Assembly (NCBI GenBank): GCA_002050165.1
Contig: MWSW01000012.1
Location: 248,001-312,000 of the forward strand
DNA from: Candidatus Tepidiaquacellales bacterium OLB4/UTCHB1
Lineage (GTDB): Bacteria > Bacteroidota > Ignavibacteria > Tepidaquicellales > Tepidaquicellaceae
Direction of reading: 5' to 3'
Length of the DNA: 64,000 nt
The notes under the pieces were generated by a model that saw nothing but the letters and a program-made list of their open reading frames with translations, did not search any database and had not been told where the DNA came from. Of this stretch, positions 37,502-45,174 are shown one piece after another. Position 1 is the first letter of the stretch; each line of letters starts with the position of its first letter. The translations under genes and the position numbers were made by a program.

Positions 37502-38179
37502 ATGTTTGAGAATTTCTTTTTCGTTGCATTACCCTACATTGCAATTCTGCTGCTTGTTGGCGGAACAATTGTGCGCGCTTTTAAAAATCATTGGGTTTGG
37601 AGCGCAAGAGGTGATTATTTATGGACTACACGGACTACCGGGTTTTTCGGTCGTCAAACTATCGGTCCGGCAGCTTTGTGCATTCATTGGGGATTAATTA
37701 CATTATTTATTACTCACCTGATTGGCTTCATCGGTGGCGGATACAATTTATCTTCATGGGTTGAGGTTTTCAGATGGGTAGGTATGATTGGCGGGTTAAT
37801 GCTTCTTTACGGTTTGTTGTGGGCACTGTACAGGAGAATATTTAATCTGCAGGTAAAAGCTATGAGTCAGGCAGACGATTACATCACTCTTTCTTTTTTG
37901 ATAATAATTGTTTCATTCGCATTGTGGCAATCGTTGGTCGAACAATTGTTTGGAATTTCATACGCAGCCGGTCCCTGGGTCGGAAGCATATTCACATTTC
38001 AACCCGATGCTTCTTTGATATCAGGCGCCCCGTTGGTTAATCAGTTGCACATAATATTTGCTTTACTATTTTTTTGTTATTTTCCATTCAGTAAATTGGT
38101 GCATGCTGCAAGCTACCCGTTCTCTTATTTTACAAGACCTCGCATTTCGATGCGAACATACTGGGGTCTTAAAAAATAA
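37502..38179 (+). CDS. narI: Nitrate reductase gamma subunit NarI (cytochrome b)
   Basis: A 225-residue protein with five membrane helices. Candidate heme-b ligands are the paired histidines in CIHWGL and THLIGF on one side and in QLHIIFALL and LVHAASYP on the other, as in E. coli NarI. The C-terminal SYFTRPRISMRT matches the family. It oxidises quinol at the periplasmic side and passes electrons to NarH. It is followed 29 bp later by a hemerythrin gene. Confidence 0.93.
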   Translation: MFENFFFVALPYIAILLLVGGTIVRAFKNHWVWSARGDYLWTTRTTGFFGRQTIGPAALCIHWGLITLFITHLIGFIGGGYNLSSWVEVFRWVGMIGGLMLLYGLLWALYRRIFNLQVKAMSQADDYITLSFLIIIVSFALWQSLVEQLFGISYAAGPWVGSIFTFQPDASLISGAPLVNQLHIIFALLFFCYFPFSKLVHAASYPFSYFTRPRISMRTYWGLKK

Positions 38180-38208
38180 CGGGCTTTTTAAAAATTAAAT
38201 TTGTACTC

Positions 38209-38769
38209 ATGACAGATGCACCAAAAAATTCCGGAAACGGTACCGATGAATCCGTTGAAGAAAAAATTCACCCCTACATTCAACAATTAATGAACGAACA
38301 TCAGGCAGCGATGCAAAAAATTGTTCAGTTTGAAGTCGTCATTAACGAAATTCGGGAAAAGGGGGTTGACCAGGATAAAGCAAATATTGTTAATGATTTT
38401 TTTCAGTTCTTCAATAATAACCTTCTGGTACACAATGAACGGGAGGAAAAATTTCTGTTTCCTGTATTAAATCAGAAAATTCTTCAAAATGAGGGTGAGG
38501 AATTATACAGGGAAAAACCAACTGCAGTTGAACTTCTTCAAAGTGACCACGTTGGGGCAATTCAACTTGGAGCTGTTATCTTTAACCTGTTCGGACTTGC
38601 TTTCAGATTGCCTGATCCGAATTCAAGGCTCCTTACAATAGACCTTGCGACAGAACAAGCGCTTGAATTGGTTGACTTGCTTAAACTTCATATCGAACGA
38701 GAAGATAACATTGTATTTCCATTGGCACAAAAATATATTGACGAGGCTGACCTGAATAAAATGGGATAA
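38209..38769 (+). CDS. Hemerythrin HHE-domain protein
   Basis: A 186-residue protein with a four-helix HHE domain. Iron ligands are suggested by MNEHQAAMQ, HNEREEKFLFPVL, QSDHVGAI and LKLHIEREDNIVFPL. Such proteins bind O2 or protect from nitric oxide by holding a di-iron centre. As the last gene before the terminator in the nar operon, it may protect the complex from NO or oxygen formed during nitrate respiration. Unlike the hemerythrin at 43729 it lies on the plus strand in the nar operon. Confidence 0.82.
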   Translation: MTDAPKNSGNGTDESVEEKIHPYIQQLMNEHQAAMQKIVQFEVVINEIREKGVDQDKANIVNDFFQFFNNNLLVHNEREEKFLFPVLNQKILQNEGEELYREKPTAVELLQSDHVGAIQLGAVIFNLFGLAFRLPDPNSRLLTIDLATEQALELVDLLKLHIEREDNIVFPLAQKYIDEADLNKMG

Positions 38770-38794
38770 AAATTGTAGCATTAAGCACATTTTC

Positions 38795-38823
38795 AAAAGC
38801 AGGGATCTTTCTCTGCTTTTTTT
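38795..38823 (+). terminator. Rho-independent terminator after the nar operon
   Basis: AAAAGCAG pairs with CTGCTTTT around a 10-base loop, followed by three more T. It lies 25 bp after the hemerythrin stop and separates the nar operon from the moaD operon. Confidence 0.85.
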
Positions 38824-38842
38824 ATGGGTGAAGCTTAGCTTC

Positions 38843-38867
38843 TTTGTCATTATTATTATCAGACAAA
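38843..38867. promoter_or_regulatory. Inverted repeat upstream of the moaD operon
   Basis: TTTGTC-N13-GACAAA, 6-bp arms, about 42-66 bp before the moaD start at 38909. It may be an operator for the moaD-moeB-moaE-moaCB operon. It is short and could occur by chance. Confidence 0.3.
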
Positions 38868-38908
38868 TGTTTTATTTTTAAATATTCAAACCTTTTCTAA
38901 TTCAAGAA

Positions 38909-39139
38909 ATGATTACCGTAAAAGTATTTGGAAGGCTCACTGATTATACAATTAAGAATGAATTCAATTTAACTGGTGTCAAGGATACTGATCAACTTTT
39001 GAAAACTTTATTTAATAAGTATCCGATGCTGGAAGGGTTAAAGTTTAAAGTATCTGTTGATCGCAAAATCATAAACGAAAATACTGCACTCCATAACGGA
39101 AGTGAAGTTGCAATTCTACCGCCATTTTCAGGAGGATAA
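38909..39139 (+). CDS. moaD: Molybdopterin synthase small subunit MoaD
   Basis: A 76-residue ubiquitin-fold protein ending in the C-terminal Gly-Gly (PPFSGG) that is thiocarboxylated to carry sulfur for the dithiolene. The pattern VKVFGRLTDY at the start and NGSEVAILPP at the end is characteristic of MoaD/ThiS. The last codons also contain AGGAGG, which can serve as the ribosome-binding site of the directly following moeB gene. Confidence 0.93.
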   Translation: MITVKVFGRLTDYTIKNEFNLTGVKDTDQLLKTLFNKYPMLEGLKFKVSVDRKIINENTALHNGSEVAILPPFSGG

Positions 39140-40258
39140 ATGAATAGATTTGAACGTCAGATAAAGTTGTCGGGTTTTGGAAAAGCAAGTCAGCAGAAAT
39201 TAAAAGAAGCTAAAGTTTTAGTAGTTGGAGCAGGTGGATTAGGTTGCCCGGCATTAATTTACCTTGCTTCGTGCGGAGTCGGCGAAATTGGAATTGCAGA
39301 TGGCGATGTTGTTTCAGTTTCCAATCTGAACAGACAAATTCTGTTCGGAGAAAGCGACATCGGTAAATTAAAGCCCGAAGCCGCTAAAGAACACCTTCTC
39401 TCTAAGTACAGTAACCTGAAAATTACATCTATAAATGAATATATTACGCAGAAAAATGCAATAGAAATAATTTCCGGATATGATATTGTACTGGATGGTT
39501 CAGATAATTTTCCTGTCAGATATCTTGTAAACGATACTTGTGTGTTATTAAACAGACCTCTCGTCTTCGGAGCGATTTATCAATACGAGGGACAACTTGC
39601 GGTTTTTAATGTCCCGGACGAAAGTAAAGTTAAAACTAATTACCGCGATTTGTTTCCTGAACCGCCTGAACAGTTTGAAGTACCGGATTGTAATCAAACA
39701 GGAGTAATCGGGGTGCTTCCGGGGGTTATTGGAACTTTACAAGCTGCTGAAGTTATCAAACTCATAACCGGTATCGGTCGCCCTCATATTAATCGTGTGC
39801 TCATTTACGATTTGAGGAATAGTCAATTTTACGAAACGACCTTACGACCAGATATGAAAACGAATTCCAAAATTCCCAAAACGGTAGAACAGCTTAAGGA
39901 AACCGATTACAGCCTCGCTTGCAATTCAATTCACAGCATCACCTGGAGCGAAGTTGAGAAATATCTTGGCAATTTTTCGGGCAAAGCTATACTTGTTGAC
40001 GTGAGGGAGCATTTCGAAGTCCCCAGGTTTACACATTACACTAACGTTCGCATACCACTATCAGAACTTGAAACCGATCAGGAATACTTTCAAAACTATG
40101 AAGTAATAATTCTGTTTTGTCAGGCGGGAATACGGAGTCTCAAAGCAGCCAACATAATTTCAACCAGATTTAAAGACAAGGAGGTTTATTCGGTTTACGG
40201 TGGACTCGATAATCCGGAATCTCCCGTTAAAACTTTGGAATATGCAGGGAAAATTTAA
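39140..40258 (+). CDS. moeB: MoeB adenylyltransferase fused to a rhodanese domain
   Basis: A 372-residue protein. Residues 1-240 form the ThiF/MoeB domain (RFERQIKLSGFG, VVGAGGLGCPALIYLASCGVG, SNLNRQILF, TGVIGVLPGVIGTLQAAEV), which adenylates the MoaD C-terminus. Residues about 280-372 form a rhodanese domain (ILVDVREHFEVPRFTH, ILFCQAGIRSLKAAN) with the active Cys in FCQAG, which can supply sulfur as persulfide. The zinc-binding CxxC pairs of E. coli MoeB are not present (YRDLFPEPPEQ occupies the site). It directly follows moaD and overlaps moaE by 17 bp. Confidence 0.92.
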   Translation: MNRFERQIKLSGFGKASQQKLKEAKVLVVGAGGLGCPALIYLASCGVGEIGIADGDVVSVSNLNRQILFGESDIGKLKPEAAKEHLLSKYSNLKITSINEYITQKNAIEIISGYDIVLDGSDNFPVRYLVNDTCVLLNRPLVFGAIYQYEGQLAVFNVPDESKVKTNYRDLFPEPPEQFEVPDCNQTGVIGVLPGVIGTLQAAEVIKLITGIGRPHINRVLIYDLRNSQFYETTLRPDMKTNSKIPKTVEQLKETDYSLACNSIHSITWSEVEKYLGNFSGKAILVDVREHFEVPRFTHYTNVRIPLSELETDQEYFQNYEVIILFCQAGIRSLKAANIISTRFKDKEVYSVYGGLDNPESPVKTLEYAGKI

Positions 40259-40709
40259 AAACATTTTCATACAAGGACCTATTACACATGGCTTCATTGC
40301 GGAATCAATTGAGAATCACTGCCATAAAAAAAATATCGGTGGACATTCAATTTTCCTTGGTCAGGTACGAGCCGATGAAAAGGATGAGGGAAATGTAACA
40401 GCAATTGAATACACTGCCTATGAACAAATGGCTCTCGAAAAGGCACATGAAATAAGGGAAGATATTTTTCAAAAATATCCGTTAATCTGCGCTCATATTT
40501 ATCATAGTTTGGGGGTAGTTAAGTCGGGACAAATATCATTATTTGTATTTACTTCTTCCGAACATCGCAAAGCTGCATTTGATGCATGTGAAGAACTCGT
40601 TGAGCGTATAAAAGCCGAATTACCTGTTTGGGGGAAAGAACTTATCGAAGGTGAAAAATTTGCTTGGAAAGAAAACATATCCAATTTTAATGATAAATAT
40701 AACAAATAA
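40242..40709 (+). CDS. moaE: Molybdopterin synthase large subunit MoaE
   Basis: A 156-residue protein with the MoaE features GGHSIFLGQVRADEK, AIEYTAYEQMA, CAHIYHSLGVVKSGQ, SSEHRKAAFDACEELVERIKAELPVWGKE and the C-terminal catalytic Lys region EGEKFAWKEN. It converts cPMP to molybdopterin together with MoaD. The ATG at 40242 is preferred over an earlier in-frame start at 40200. Its end overlaps the moaC-moaB fusion gene by 20 bp. Confidence 0.94.
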   Translation: MQGKFKNIFIQGPITHGFIAESIENHCHKKNIGGHSIFLGQVRADEKDEGNVTAIEYTAYEQMALEKAHEIREDIFQKYPLICAHIYHSLGVVKSGQISLFVFTSSEHRKAAFDACEELVERIKAELPVWGKELIEGEKFAWKENISNFNDKYNK

Positions 40710-41601
40710 AAGCAATACTCTCAGAACAGCTATTGCCACAGCAATCGTCAAAGTCAGTTTACCGGAAACAATCAAAGCAATTATTGACAGGCAGGTGCCT
40801 AAAGGTGATGTTTTTGAAATGTCAAAAGCGGCAGGTTTGCTTGCAGTTAAAAAGACAAGCAATATGATACCTGATTGTCATCCTATACCAATAGAATATG
40901 CTTCAATTACTTTTAATATAAGCGAACTCGAAATCCACATTAACGTTGAAGTACACACTATATATAAAACCGGAGTTGAAGTCGAGGCCATCCATGCTGC
41001 TACTGTCGTAGCGGTTACAATTTATGATATGTTGAAACCTATTGACAAGAACATAACAATTGAAAAGGTCAAACTCCTCGAAAAAACCGGTGGCATGAGT
41101 CAGTTCCGCAAAAAAGAGCCTAAAGGTATCACAGCCGCAGTAATTGTTTGTTCAGATTCTGTCTCGGTAGGGAACAAAGAAGATAAAGCTGGAAAACAAA
41201 TAATTGAAAGGCTTAAAACACACGGCGTTAATATAAAATCCTACGAGATTATCCCGGATGACAAGAATATTATCACTGATAAGGTTAATTATTACAGTTC
41301 GGAAAGCATCCAATTGCTTATATTCACCGGTGGAACAGGACTTTCACCACGGGATGTAACCCCGGAAGTTTTAGAACCATTACTTGACTTTCGAATCCCC
41401 GGGATTGAGGAGGCAATGCGGTCATATGGTCAACAGCGTACACCATACGCTATGCTATCAAGAAGCCTTGCGGGTATCGTTGGAAAGACACTTGTGCTTG
41501 CATTACCCGGATCCACACGAGGAGCCTCGGAATCAGTCGATGCGATTTTTCCCTCTGTGTTGCACATCTACCGTGTAATGAAAGGAGTTCGACACGATTA
41601 A
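40690..41601 (+). CDS. moaCB: MoaC-MoaB/MogA fusion (cPMP synthase and molybdopterin adenylyltransferase)
   Basis: A 304-residue bifunctional protein. Residues 1-150 are MoaC (LRTAIATAIVKV, KGDVFEMSKAAGLLAVKKTS, DCHPIPIEYASI, GVEVEAIHAATV, LLEKTGGMSQF), which forms cPMP. Residues 155-304 are MogA/MoaB (VIVCSDSVSVGNKEDKAGKQ, LLIFTGGTGLSPRDVTPEVL, SRSLAGIVGKTLVLALPGST), which adenylates molybdopterin. The ATG at 40690 gives the expected MoaC N-terminus; the longer start lies within moaE. The gene ends the operon. MoaCB fusions are known in other bacteria. Confidence 0.94.
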   Translation: MINITNKSNTLRTAIATAIVKVSLPETIKAIIDRQVPKGDVFEMSKAAGLLAVKKTSNMIPDCHPIPIEYASITFNISELEIHINVEVHTIYKTGVEVEAIHAATVVAVTIYDMLKPIDKNITIEKVKLLEKTGGMSQFRKKEPKGITAAVIVCSDSVSVGNKEDKAGKQIIERLKTHGVNIKSYEIIPDDKNIITDKVNYYSSESIQLLIFTGGTGLSPRDVTPEVLEPLLDFRIPGIEEAMRSYGQQRTPYAMLSRSLAGIVGKTLVLALPGSTRGASESVDAIFPSVLHIYRVMKGVRHD

Positions 41602-41640
41602 ATATCCCCCGAATTACAAATACTATCATTTTTTATTGAT

Positions 41641-43692
41641 ATGATAAATAGTGCATTACAAAACCCGGCTTCTATTGCCGTAATAGGAGCTTCTGAGAAT
41701 ACCGGCAAACCGGGCGGGAAAGTGCTTTTGAACTTAATCAAAGGAAATTTCAAAGGTAATATTTTTGCTGTGAACCCGAAACCGGTAAATATCAGGGGTG
41801 CTATTCATGTACCGGATATAAGCGGTCTTCCTCACACAGATTTAGCAATTATATCAATTCCGGCGAAAAGTTGCATTGAAGCAGTTGAAAAACTTTCTGA
41901 ACGCGGTACGAAAGCATTCATTATTTTTTCGGCAGGCTTTTCTGAAGCCGGTAACGAGGGAAGGGAACTCGAGATAAAGCTTAGGGAAATAATCGATAGT
42001 TATAATTCATGCCTGATAGGTCCAAATTGTATTGGTATGGTAAACCAAAATTTCAAAGGTGTATTTACAACTCCCCTGCATGAATACGATCCTATGGGTT
42101 GTGAACTGATATCGAGTTCAGGCGCAACTGCTGTATTCATAATAGAAGCAGCGCAATCCACCGGTTTGAAATTTTCAAATATCTACTCAATTGGCAATGC
42201 AGTGCAAACCGGCGCTGAAGACATTCTCGAATTTATGGATGAAACTTACGAACATGGAAAAAGTCCACGAGTGAAACTCCTCTATCTCGAGCAAATAAAG
42301 CATCCGGTAAAATTTATAAAACATACATCTTCATTAATACGAAAAGGTTGTTACATTGCAGCAATCAAATCAGGTTATTCTGAATCAGGCAGCCGGGCAG
42401 CATCCTCTCATACCGGTGCGATGGCAACTTCTGATTCACTAATTCGTGCTTTATTTAAGAAAGCAGGGATAGTTTACTGTAGTAGTCGCGAAGAGCTTAT
42501 AAGCGTTGCATGCATTTGGCAAAACAAAGAACTAAAGGGAAATAATATAGCAATAATTACTCATGCCGGCGGTTCCGCTGTCATGCTGACAGACACACTC
42601 ACTTCGCTAGGTATGAATGTTCCGCAAATTCCGACTGATAGTGGTCGGGAATTATTACCCCTATTACATCCGGGATCTTCAGTTAACAACCCGATTGATT
42701 TTCTCGCAACAGGAACAGCAGAGCAACTTGGAATTATCATTGACTTCTGCGAGAAGCTGAAATTGATAGATGGTATGGTTGTTGTTTTTGGTAGTGCGGG
42801 TTTGTTCAACGTCCAAAGCGCTTATGATAAACTGGATGAGAAAATGAAAACTTGCGAAAAACCAATATACACTGTACTTCCTTCATTAGTAAATGCAAGA
42901 GAAGAGATAGATAATTTCATTAGTAAAGGACATATAAATTTTTCAGATGAAGTTGTTCTCGGTAAAGCGCTCGCACATAGTTACCTTAAGCCTAAACCTA
43001 CTTATGGTTTAACCGAAATTGCCGATATGGATATTACAACAATCAGGGAAGTGATTTCAGAAGCGGATACAGGATACTTGTCAACTTCACAAGTGCGGCA
43101 AATCCTGCAGTCTGCAGGGCTGGATGTAGTTAATCAGCGTGAATGTTTTTCTTTAAATGATTTGACTGAAACGGCAAAATCTATGTCTTTCCCGCTCGCT
43201 CTGAAAGTCATAGGCCCTATACATAAAACCGACGTCGGTGGTGTATCATTGAATATTAATTCAGATGAAATCTTGCAAAGCGAGTTTGAACGAATGATGA
43301 AAATAAAGGGAGTAAAAGGTGTGCTTGTTCAGGAAACAATTTACGGTAAAGAACTTTATTGTGGAGCAATGAAAGAAAATAAATACGGACATCTCATATT
43401 GTGCGGACTAGGCGGAATTTTTGTAGAAGTCATTAATGATATAGCTTACGGACTTGCACCACTCAACAAGGATGAAACATCAACGATGATAAAATCACTA
43501 AAGGGCTACCCTATTATAAAAGGTTTCAGGAACAGGAATGGTGTCAATGAAGACAAATTTATTGATGCGGTTGTCAGGATCTCTTCCCTCGTTTATGTTG
43601 CACCGGAAATTACTGAACTGGATGTGAACCCGTTCATCGGAAACCCAGATAGGGTTGTATCGGTTGACGCAAGAATAAAACTCGCGAAATAA
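41641..43692 (+). CDS. ADP-forming acyl-CoA synthetase (fused alpha-beta)
   Basis: A 683-residue single-chain NDP-forming acyl-CoA synthetase. The N-terminal CoA-binding domain (PASIAVIGASENTGKPGGKVLLNLI, NCIGMVN) is followed by succinyl-CoA-ligase-like domains including SSHTGAMATSDSLI, with the His likely to be phosphorylated, and a C-terminal ATP-grasp domain (FPLALKVIGPIHKTDVGGV, ELDVNPFIG). These enzymes make ATP from an acyl-CoA or activate an acid with ATP. Here, between the Moco operon and the aromatic genes, it could harvest energy from acetyl-CoA at the end of benzoyl-CoA degradation or activate an aromatic acid. The sequence does not resolve which. Confidence 0.88.
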   Translation: MINSALQNPASIAVIGASENTGKPGGKVLLNLIKGNFKGNIFAVNPKPVNIRGAIHVPDISGLPHTDLAIISIPAKSCIEAVEKLSERGTKAFIIFSAGFSEAGNEGRELEIKLREIIDSYNSCLIGPNCIGMVNQNFKGVFTTPLHEYDPMGCELISSSGATAVFIIEAAQSTGLKFSNIYSIGNAVQTGAEDILEFMDETYEHGKSPRVKLLYLEQIKHPVKFIKHTSSLIRKGCYIAAIKSGYSESGSRAASSHTGAMATSDSLIRALFKKAGIVYCSSREELISVACIWQNKELKGNNIAIITHAGGSAVMLTDTLTSLGMNVPQIPTDSGRELLPLLHPGSSVNNPIDFLATGTAEQLGIIIDFCEKLKLIDGMVVVFGSAGLFNVQSAYDKLDEKMKTCEKPIYTVLPSLVNAREEIDNFISKGHINFSDEVVLGKALAHSYLKPKPTYGLTEIADMDITTIREVISEADTGYLSTSQVRQILQSAGLDVVNQRECFSLNDLTETAKSMSFPLALKVIGPIHKTDVGGVSLNINSDEILQSEFERMMKIKGVKGVLVQETIYGKELYCGAMKENKYGHLILCGLGGIFVEVINDIAYGLAPLNKDETSTMIKSLKGYPIIKGFRNRNGVNEDKFIDAVVRISSLVYVAPEITELDVNPFIGNPDRVVSVDARIKLAK

Positions 43693-43728
43693 TCATTCCC
43701 AAGTTTCCTGAAATTTACCCGAACCGTG

Positions 43729-44238
43729 CTACTTTATCCACTCCTCCATATCAGATTTCTCTTTATCACCAAGCTCACGATCGTTATCCAAAAATCTGAA
43801 ATATATATTATCCATTTCATCATCTGACATTAACGATTCTGCCATTTGAAATACTTCATCATCTTCAACCGCAATATGGTCTTTCAATGCTTCCGAGTAT
43901 TCATTAAAGAGTTTATATGCACTATCCACATTGTTATTATCAATTTCTGATTCTATGTTTCGCATCATTTCCCTGAAGTCTTCATGATTTTCAAACATCT
44001 CTTTAATTACACCATCTTCAAGCAATTCATTTCTTTTCGACATTTCCGGGAATAAAATCTCTTCCTCCTTCTGATGGTGATACTTATCTGTATAGTTCCG
44101 AAAAAATTCAATAAATTTTTTCATTCCGGAAATGTCAGAATCACCGCTTATTACTGAATTAAACAGCGCATCAGCTTTCTCTATTGCAGTTAAAATAAAT
44201 TTGTGTTCTTTGTCGAGAAGTTCAATAGCTTGGTTCAT
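43729..44238 (-). CDS. Hemerythrin HHE-domain protein
   Basis: A 169-residue four-helix HHE protein. Possible iron ligands are LDKEHKFILTAI, YHHQKEEEILFPEM, FENHEDFREM and LKDHIAVEDDEVFQM. It is the last gene of the minus-strand hcr operon and lies 9 bp after hcrB. A di-iron O2- or NO-binding role could protect the oxygen-sensitive reductases nearby; that is inference. It is convergent with the ADP-forming synthetase gene. Confidence 0.83.
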   Translation of the reverse strand: MNQAIELLDKEHKFILTAIEKADALFNSVISGDSDISGMKKFIEFFRNYTDKYHHQKEEEILFPEMSKRNELLEDGVIKEMFENHEDFREMMRNIESEIDNNNVDSAYKLFNEYSEALKDHIAVEDDEVFQMAESLMSDDEMDNIYFRFLDNDRELGDKEKSDMEEWIK

Positions 44239-44247
44239 TTTTCAAAT

Positions 44248-45174
44248 TTAGATTTTAAGAAGATTATTTAAACTTGTTGAAACGAAATGTTCAATCATTT
44301 GTTTTCGGTAACGACGAGGGTAATAATCATTATCAATTACCCTCGGTTTTTTCACAGCATTTTGAATTAAAAAATCAAGATTATCATTAACACTACCGGT
44401 AATCAGAATAGGCATCGGATCAACCCCGCCGAGCGCAATTCTTATAATCCCATTTGAATCAATAGTTACAACTGAAGTGAGTGAAGTAAAATCAAGAGAT
44501 CTTCTCGGTCTCAATTTCCTGAACTCTGACCTGAAGTTTTTATCAGTTGGAAGGATAATATTTTTTATAATTGATTCTTTTTCTTTTCTGAACGGGTTAA
44601 TACCATCACCGGTGTATAAATCAATCAACGGAATAATTTTTTCACCTGCACTTTGCACAATAGTTATTTCCGCATTGTATCCTATCATAGCAACTGCTGT
44701 ATCGCTAATAAATTTCGAGAAACACCTCCTGTTTCCACCTGTAACTATACAGATATCGCCATTACATTTGAGGCAATACCCGACTGCTTCGCGCCACCAT
44801 TCGCTTTGGTTATAAAAGTTACACCGATTTTCACAAAGTATATTTCCACCGACTGTTGCTGTTTCTCTGATAACAGGGGTTGCGACGGAAATTGCAGCTT
44901 CTCTTAATGCGGGGAATAATTCCGCTATTCTGTTATCCCTCGAAATATCCCCGAGCGTTATACCAGTTCCGATTTCCAGATAGTTTTCTCTAACGGTAAA
45001 TTGTTTTAACTCTTCAATACCGTTAATATCTATCATAACATCAGCTACAGCATTTCCCTGCTTACTGTTAACAATTACATCTGTACCGCCGGCAATGAAA
45101 ATAAAATCTTTTTCGGAATTGGTCAGATCAAGCGCTTCGGAAATTGTTGCCGGTTGATAAACCTTATTCTTCAT
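44248..45174 (-). CDS. hcrB: 4-hydroxybenzoyl-CoA reductase beta (FAD/[4Fe-4S]) subunit
   Basis: A 308-residue FAD-binding subunit of the xanthine oxidase family (FIAGGTDVIVNSKQ, ATPVIRETATVGGN). It contains the extra segment that marks 4-hydroxybenzoyl-CoA reductase: C118, C134, C142 and C151 have the spacing (16, 8, 9) of the four residues known to ligate an additional [4Fe-4S] cluster in Thauera HcrB. Local motifs are ENRCNFYNQS, GYCLKCNGDICIV and NRRCFSKF. Electrons enter through this cluster from ferredoxin. The start overlaps the preceding hcr gene by 4 bp. Confidence 0.85.
   Translation of the reverse strand: MKNKVYQPATISEALDLTNSEKDFIFIAGGTDVIVNSKQGNAVADVMIDINGIEELKQFTVRENYLEIGTGITLGDISRDNRIAELFPALREAAISVATPVIRETATVGGNILCENRCNFYNQSEWWREAVGYCLKCNGDICIVTGGNRRCFSKFISDTAVAMIGYNAEITIVQSAGEKIIPLIDLYTGDGINPFRKEKESIIKNIILPTDKNFRSEFRKLRPRRSLDFTSLTSVVTIDSNGIIRIALGGVDPMPILITGSVNDNLDFLIQNAVKKPRVIDNDYYPRRYRKQMIEHFVSTSLNNLLKI

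Noticed and set aside
31551-38179. Nitrite oxidoreductase (Nxr) instead of nitrate reductase
   Set aside because: A narJ chaperone, a canonical five-helix NarI with paired histidines and an adjacent anaerobic regulator favour Nar; the sequence resembles E. coli NarG throughout.
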